Assembly: GCA_019054805.1 (NCBI GenBank) | Contig: JAHQIY010000003.1 | Location: forward strand, 7,254,001-7,318,000 | Reading direction: 5' to 3' | Length of the DNA: 64,000 bases | Source: Brachionus manjavacas | Lineage: Eukaryota; Rotifera; Eurotatoria; Ploima; Brachionidae | Part shown: in pieces, positions 61,171 through 64,000 of the stretch | How the letters are laid out: each line of letters starts with the position of its first letter | Position numbering within the stretch: the first letter of the stretch is position 1 | Translations under genes and position numbers: made by a program | Notes under the pieces: model-generated | Told to the model about the DNA's origin: nothing | Database searches by the model: none | Seen by the model: only the letters and a program-made list of their open reading frames with translations

Positions 61171-62698
61171 ATGCGCTTTCGTGTAACTAATTTTTTTGCA
61201 TTTAATTTCATTTCAAAGCTATTCGAGAAGATAGTTCATCTAAGTCAGAACAGTTCAAATATTTTATCTTCTCAAGATGCACCGTCACAAGAAATTGATT
61301 TCAAGAAAACACTCAATAGCTTTCAAAAAAAATATTATTCTAAAATAGTTTTTAGTTGTTTCTACCTAATCGGATTTTGCAATTTATTTCCAATAATTAC
61401 CATGATCTCAGCCGCCCACGATTTGCTCAAACCAGATCCAATTTCTCTAAACAACATGACAAAAAGATATGGAGGAAAATACGATTGCAATGAAATTTCA
61501 ACTGGTAAACTTTGATTCCTTCAAATACTTAATTCTAAAAAAATTAAAATAAAAGGTGCCGTATTGTTGGCAGATGTGCTTCCAGGTCTTTTAATGAAGT
61601 TTTTAATTTCTGCATTTTCCAATCGTATTAGCTATACGAAAAAATTTGTTTTCATTGTGATCACTGGTTCTTGGAGTTTTATAATTGTGTCACAGACATC
61701 TAACAGTATTAAATGGCTAATTTTTACTGGTATTTGCTGTGCTAGTGTAAGCACCAGCGTTGGAGAGTTGACTTTTTTAAGCTTAACAACTTTATATCCG
61801 ACTAACATGTCATTTTTTCCCTATGTAATCGGCTCAGGTACAAGTGGATTATTGAGTTCATTTTTCTATGCAGGTCTAGCTAGTTATTTTACGCCGAAAA
61901 AGGCCATTTTATACATGCTTTTCGTACCATTTTTGATGACAATATCATACATGTTGCTTCCTGACCATAATAGCTCGCTTTTAAGGCGATCACATTTCAG
62001 TGCTATAAAACTTATTGACTCGAAAGAAATGGAAATCAATGAAAAGAATTTGGTTCCGTTTGAATCGATGGGGCTTTATGATAAATTTAAGTTAACCAAA
62101 CCATTACTCAAATATATGATACCTCTTTTTATTATATTTTACTCAGAGTATTTGATAAATCAAGGTCTTTATGAGTTATTATATTTCAAAGATAATAAAT
62201 TAATAAAGGATCATAGTTCACAATATAGATGGTACAATGTTGCATTTCGTACCGGAGTTTTTATATCAAGATTGTCTTTACAAATTTTTCCAATAACTTT
62301 TTTACCAATCTTTCCAATATTGCAAATTTTCAACTTTCTAGTTCTCTTTATGCATGTTATTTATGGCTTTATACCGTCTATTATAATTGTACTGATAATT
62401 ACTTTTTGGGAGGGCTTGATCGGTGGTGGATGCTATGTGAAGTAATTTGTGTATAAAGACAAAAATATGTTTTAGTTAATAATTTTAATTTTCAAGTGCT
62501 CTCAATTTAGTGTCAATACAGGTTCCAAAAATTTATCGGGAATTTTCAATTGGAGTGACTACGATTGCAGATACCATCGGAATAGCATTGGCAGGATTCA
62601 CAGGTAATTAAGAACGTAATTTTTTAAAATATAACAACTAATTTTTATTTAACTTAGCTTTGCCACTTCATAACGCTATTTGTAGACTCGGAATGTAA
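61171..62698 (+). CDS. CLN3: battenin / CLN3 lysosomal membrane protein
   Basis: Exons 61171-61504, 61556-62436, 62522-62603 and 62658-62698; GT-AG, total 445 residues (human CLN3 438). CLN3 is a multi-span lysosomal and endosomal membrane protein needed for lysosomal glycerophosphodiester export. Family signatures in order: FCNLFPIITMISAAHDLL (TM1), CNEISTGAVLLADVLPGLL, VGELTFLSLTTLYP, a loop with charged residues, EYLINQGLYELLYF, QYRWYNVAFRTGVFISR, FWEGLIGGG, then YREFSIGVTTIADTIG and the C-terminal ALPLHNAICRLG. Splicing of exon 2 to 3 is less secure: the chosen GTGAAG donor at 62437 keeps the frame but omits the expected YVNTF-type segment. The C-terminal CRLGM is not a clear CAAX box. 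Flanked by tRNA-Glu genes. Confidence 0.93.
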
Positions 62699-62877
62699 AT
62701 TATAATTTTAGTTTAATATGTTTTTATAAATTTCAAAATGTTTTTAAATTTATAAAAGATTAATAAAAGAATTCGGAAACATATTTTTTTAATTTTTAAT
62801 CTATTAAGAATGTCAAATTTTAGATTTAAAAATAATTTCTGCTTTACATTTTGGTATATGTGCTGATTAAAATTAGA

Positions 62878-62949
62878 TCCCGCGTGGTCTAGTGGTTAGG
62901 ATTTGACGCTCTCACCGTCAAGGCCCGGGTTCAATTCCCGGCACGGGAA
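62878..62949 (+). tRNA. trnE-CTC: tRNA-Glu (anticodon CTC)
   Basis: Same sequence as the other Glu copies, 180 bases downstream of the CLN3 stop on the same strand; TAGA 5' flank and AAATATTTTTT 3' flank. Confidence 0.95.
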
Positions 62950-63296
62950 AATATTTTTTGTTCATTTAGAATTTTTGAATTTCCAATGATTAGAAAGATG
63001 TTGATTTTATTAGATCTTTAGAAATACACCATAACTTAAATATCTTGGAAGATCAATTAATGCTCAAAATTTAATTTCTTAATGCATAGAAATCAAGTCA
63101 TGGTAAAGAAAAAATTTATTACAGAAAGAAATGCTTCAAAAATTCTAATAATTAAGCATGTTTTTATTACAGTCAAATAAGAAATTTCTTTTTTAAATTA
63201 AAGATAGAAAAACAATTAAATAAATTTTAAGATTTAATTTTTTAAAGGAATAATGATTACCAAGGTAATTAGTAGAAATTATGTTCAAAAAATATT
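62950..63296. other. AT-rich spacer between two convergent tRNA-Glu genes
   Basis: The two tRNA-Glu genes point towards each other across about 350 bases. Apart from the short AAATATTTTT 3' flanks, the spacer is not an inverted repeat. Confidence 0.45.
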
Positions 63297-63368
63297 TTCC
63301 CGTGCCGGGAATTGAACCCGGGCCTTGACGGTGAGAGCGTCAAATCCTAACCACTAGACCACGCGGGA
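63297..63368 (-). tRNA. trnE-CTC: tRNA-Glu (anticodon CTC)
   Basis: Same 72-base sequence on the minus strand; 5' flank CATAGA and a U-run after the 3' end. Confidence 0.95.
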
Positions 63369-63826
63369 TCTATGCAAATAAACAACTATACTGTTACTAA
63401 AATCAAAATCATTAGCTTTTTAAGGAACAGATAGAAATTATATTTTTTCGTTTATTTTATTTTAATATCTTTTAATTCATATTTTAAATCAAAAAAATTT
63501 AATATTTGAATGAGCGAAAAAATTATCCAATTTTTCTTTTGGTGCATTTTTTTCTCCTAGAGAAGTGAGCATTTACGAAAAGCTTTACCGAAGAATTTAG
63601 ATTCTTTTCAGTTTCACCAAATGCATTGTATTATCTTTTTTGCAGAACAGTTGATTAAAAAAAAATAGATATATTGGTTGAGATGCTATAACATTGAATA
63701 TAAATACTTAAAAATTCAGTTTTTTATTTAAGTTATTGATAGCACTTTTTTATCCAAAAATAAAAGTCTTTTGACTAAAATGACTAATAATTTTGAAGTT
63801 TATTTCCTTTAAATTTGAAAAAAAAA
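63369..63826. other. AT-rich spacer
   Basis: No feature recognised. Confidence 0.4.
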
Positions 63827-63898
63827 CTCCGTGACGGGGAATTGAACCCCGGTCTCCCGCGTGACAGGCGGGGATACTCACCACTATACTATCACGGA
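63827..63898 (-). tRNA. trnD-GTC: tRNA-Asp (anticodon GTC)
   Basis: Same sequence as the other Asp copies on the minus strand, with a T-run terminator (A run on the plus strand) directly after its 3' end. Confidence 0.96.
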
Positions 63899-64000
63899 CT
63901 TATTTTTTATTTTTTTACCTTTATAGATTAAAATCAAGCACAAAAAATATAAATAAAAATTTGTAAAAATATTTTTATTTTCTGATGTATTTTTTCCTAT

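Noticed and set aside
1..64000. CRISPR arrays, bacterial operons, ribosome-binding sites, origins
   Set aside because: The sequence is eukaryotic with spliced genes; the only tandem array has 222-bp units without spacers.

Overview
The window is nuclear DNA from an animal. It is very AT-rich, its genes have many short GT-AG introns (often about 45 to 60 bases), and it carries metazoan-type genes: a glypican, a CLN3/battenin, an SH3BP5-type RAB11 exchange factor, a muscle LIM protein and a tubulin cytosolic carboxypeptidase. The compact introns, extreme AT content and retroelement and mariner remnants suggest a small invertebrate; a monogonont rotifer such as Brachionus is my best guess, by inference only.

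Layout, left to right. 1-6.4 kb: a possible 3' end of a gene at the extreme left, an intronless SH3BP5 homologue (minus, 2496-3743) and a two-exon single-LIM muscle protein (minus, 5991-6340). 7.5-18 kb: a gene-poor zone with decayed non-LTR retrotransposons (7.5-8.06, 8.2-9.2, 11.9-12.36, 13.16-14.28 kb), a MULE/FLYWCH remnant (9.65-10.35 kb) and a possible MITE. 17.5-28.35 kb: a 16- or 17-exon CCP2/CCP3-type carboxypeptidase. 28.4-32.2 kb: no gene, but a 1-kb foldback element and two MITE-like elements. 32.3-37.9 kb: a five-exon glypican with all 14 family cysteines and a retrotransposon fragment in intron 1. 40.2-44.2 kb: a DDX60-type DExD/H helicase with one apparent single-base frameshift.

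38.6-64 kb is a tRNA-rich region: 13 complete tRNA genes (7 Glu-CTC, 4 Asp-GTC, 2 Gly-TCC) plus one tRNA-Glu 5' half, on both strands. They are interleaved with a MULE/FLYWCH transposon, non-LTR fragments, a Tc1/mariner derivative, a 3 x 222-bp tandem repeat, an orphan rhodopsin-like GPCR (minus, 56278-57537) and a four-exon CLN3 gene (61171-62698). The region was clearly built by duplication. A block carrying a tRNA-Glu was copied from about 38.62-39.45 kb to 45.29-47.16 kb (or the reverse), and one copy later received a retrotransposon. A 612-bp inverted repeat (49484-50095 and 53333-53944) carries a tRNA-Glu in each arm, and its outer breakpoint lies at the anticodon loop of another tRNA-Glu.

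The protein genes are unrelated housekeeping, signalling or immune genes, each with its own transcription unit. I see no operon-like logic. The most noteworthy structures are the tRNA duplication architecture, the roughly 100-bp direct repeats around one retrotransposon, a glypican without a normal C-terminal heparan-sulfate attachment site, and the frameshifted DDX60 homologue.
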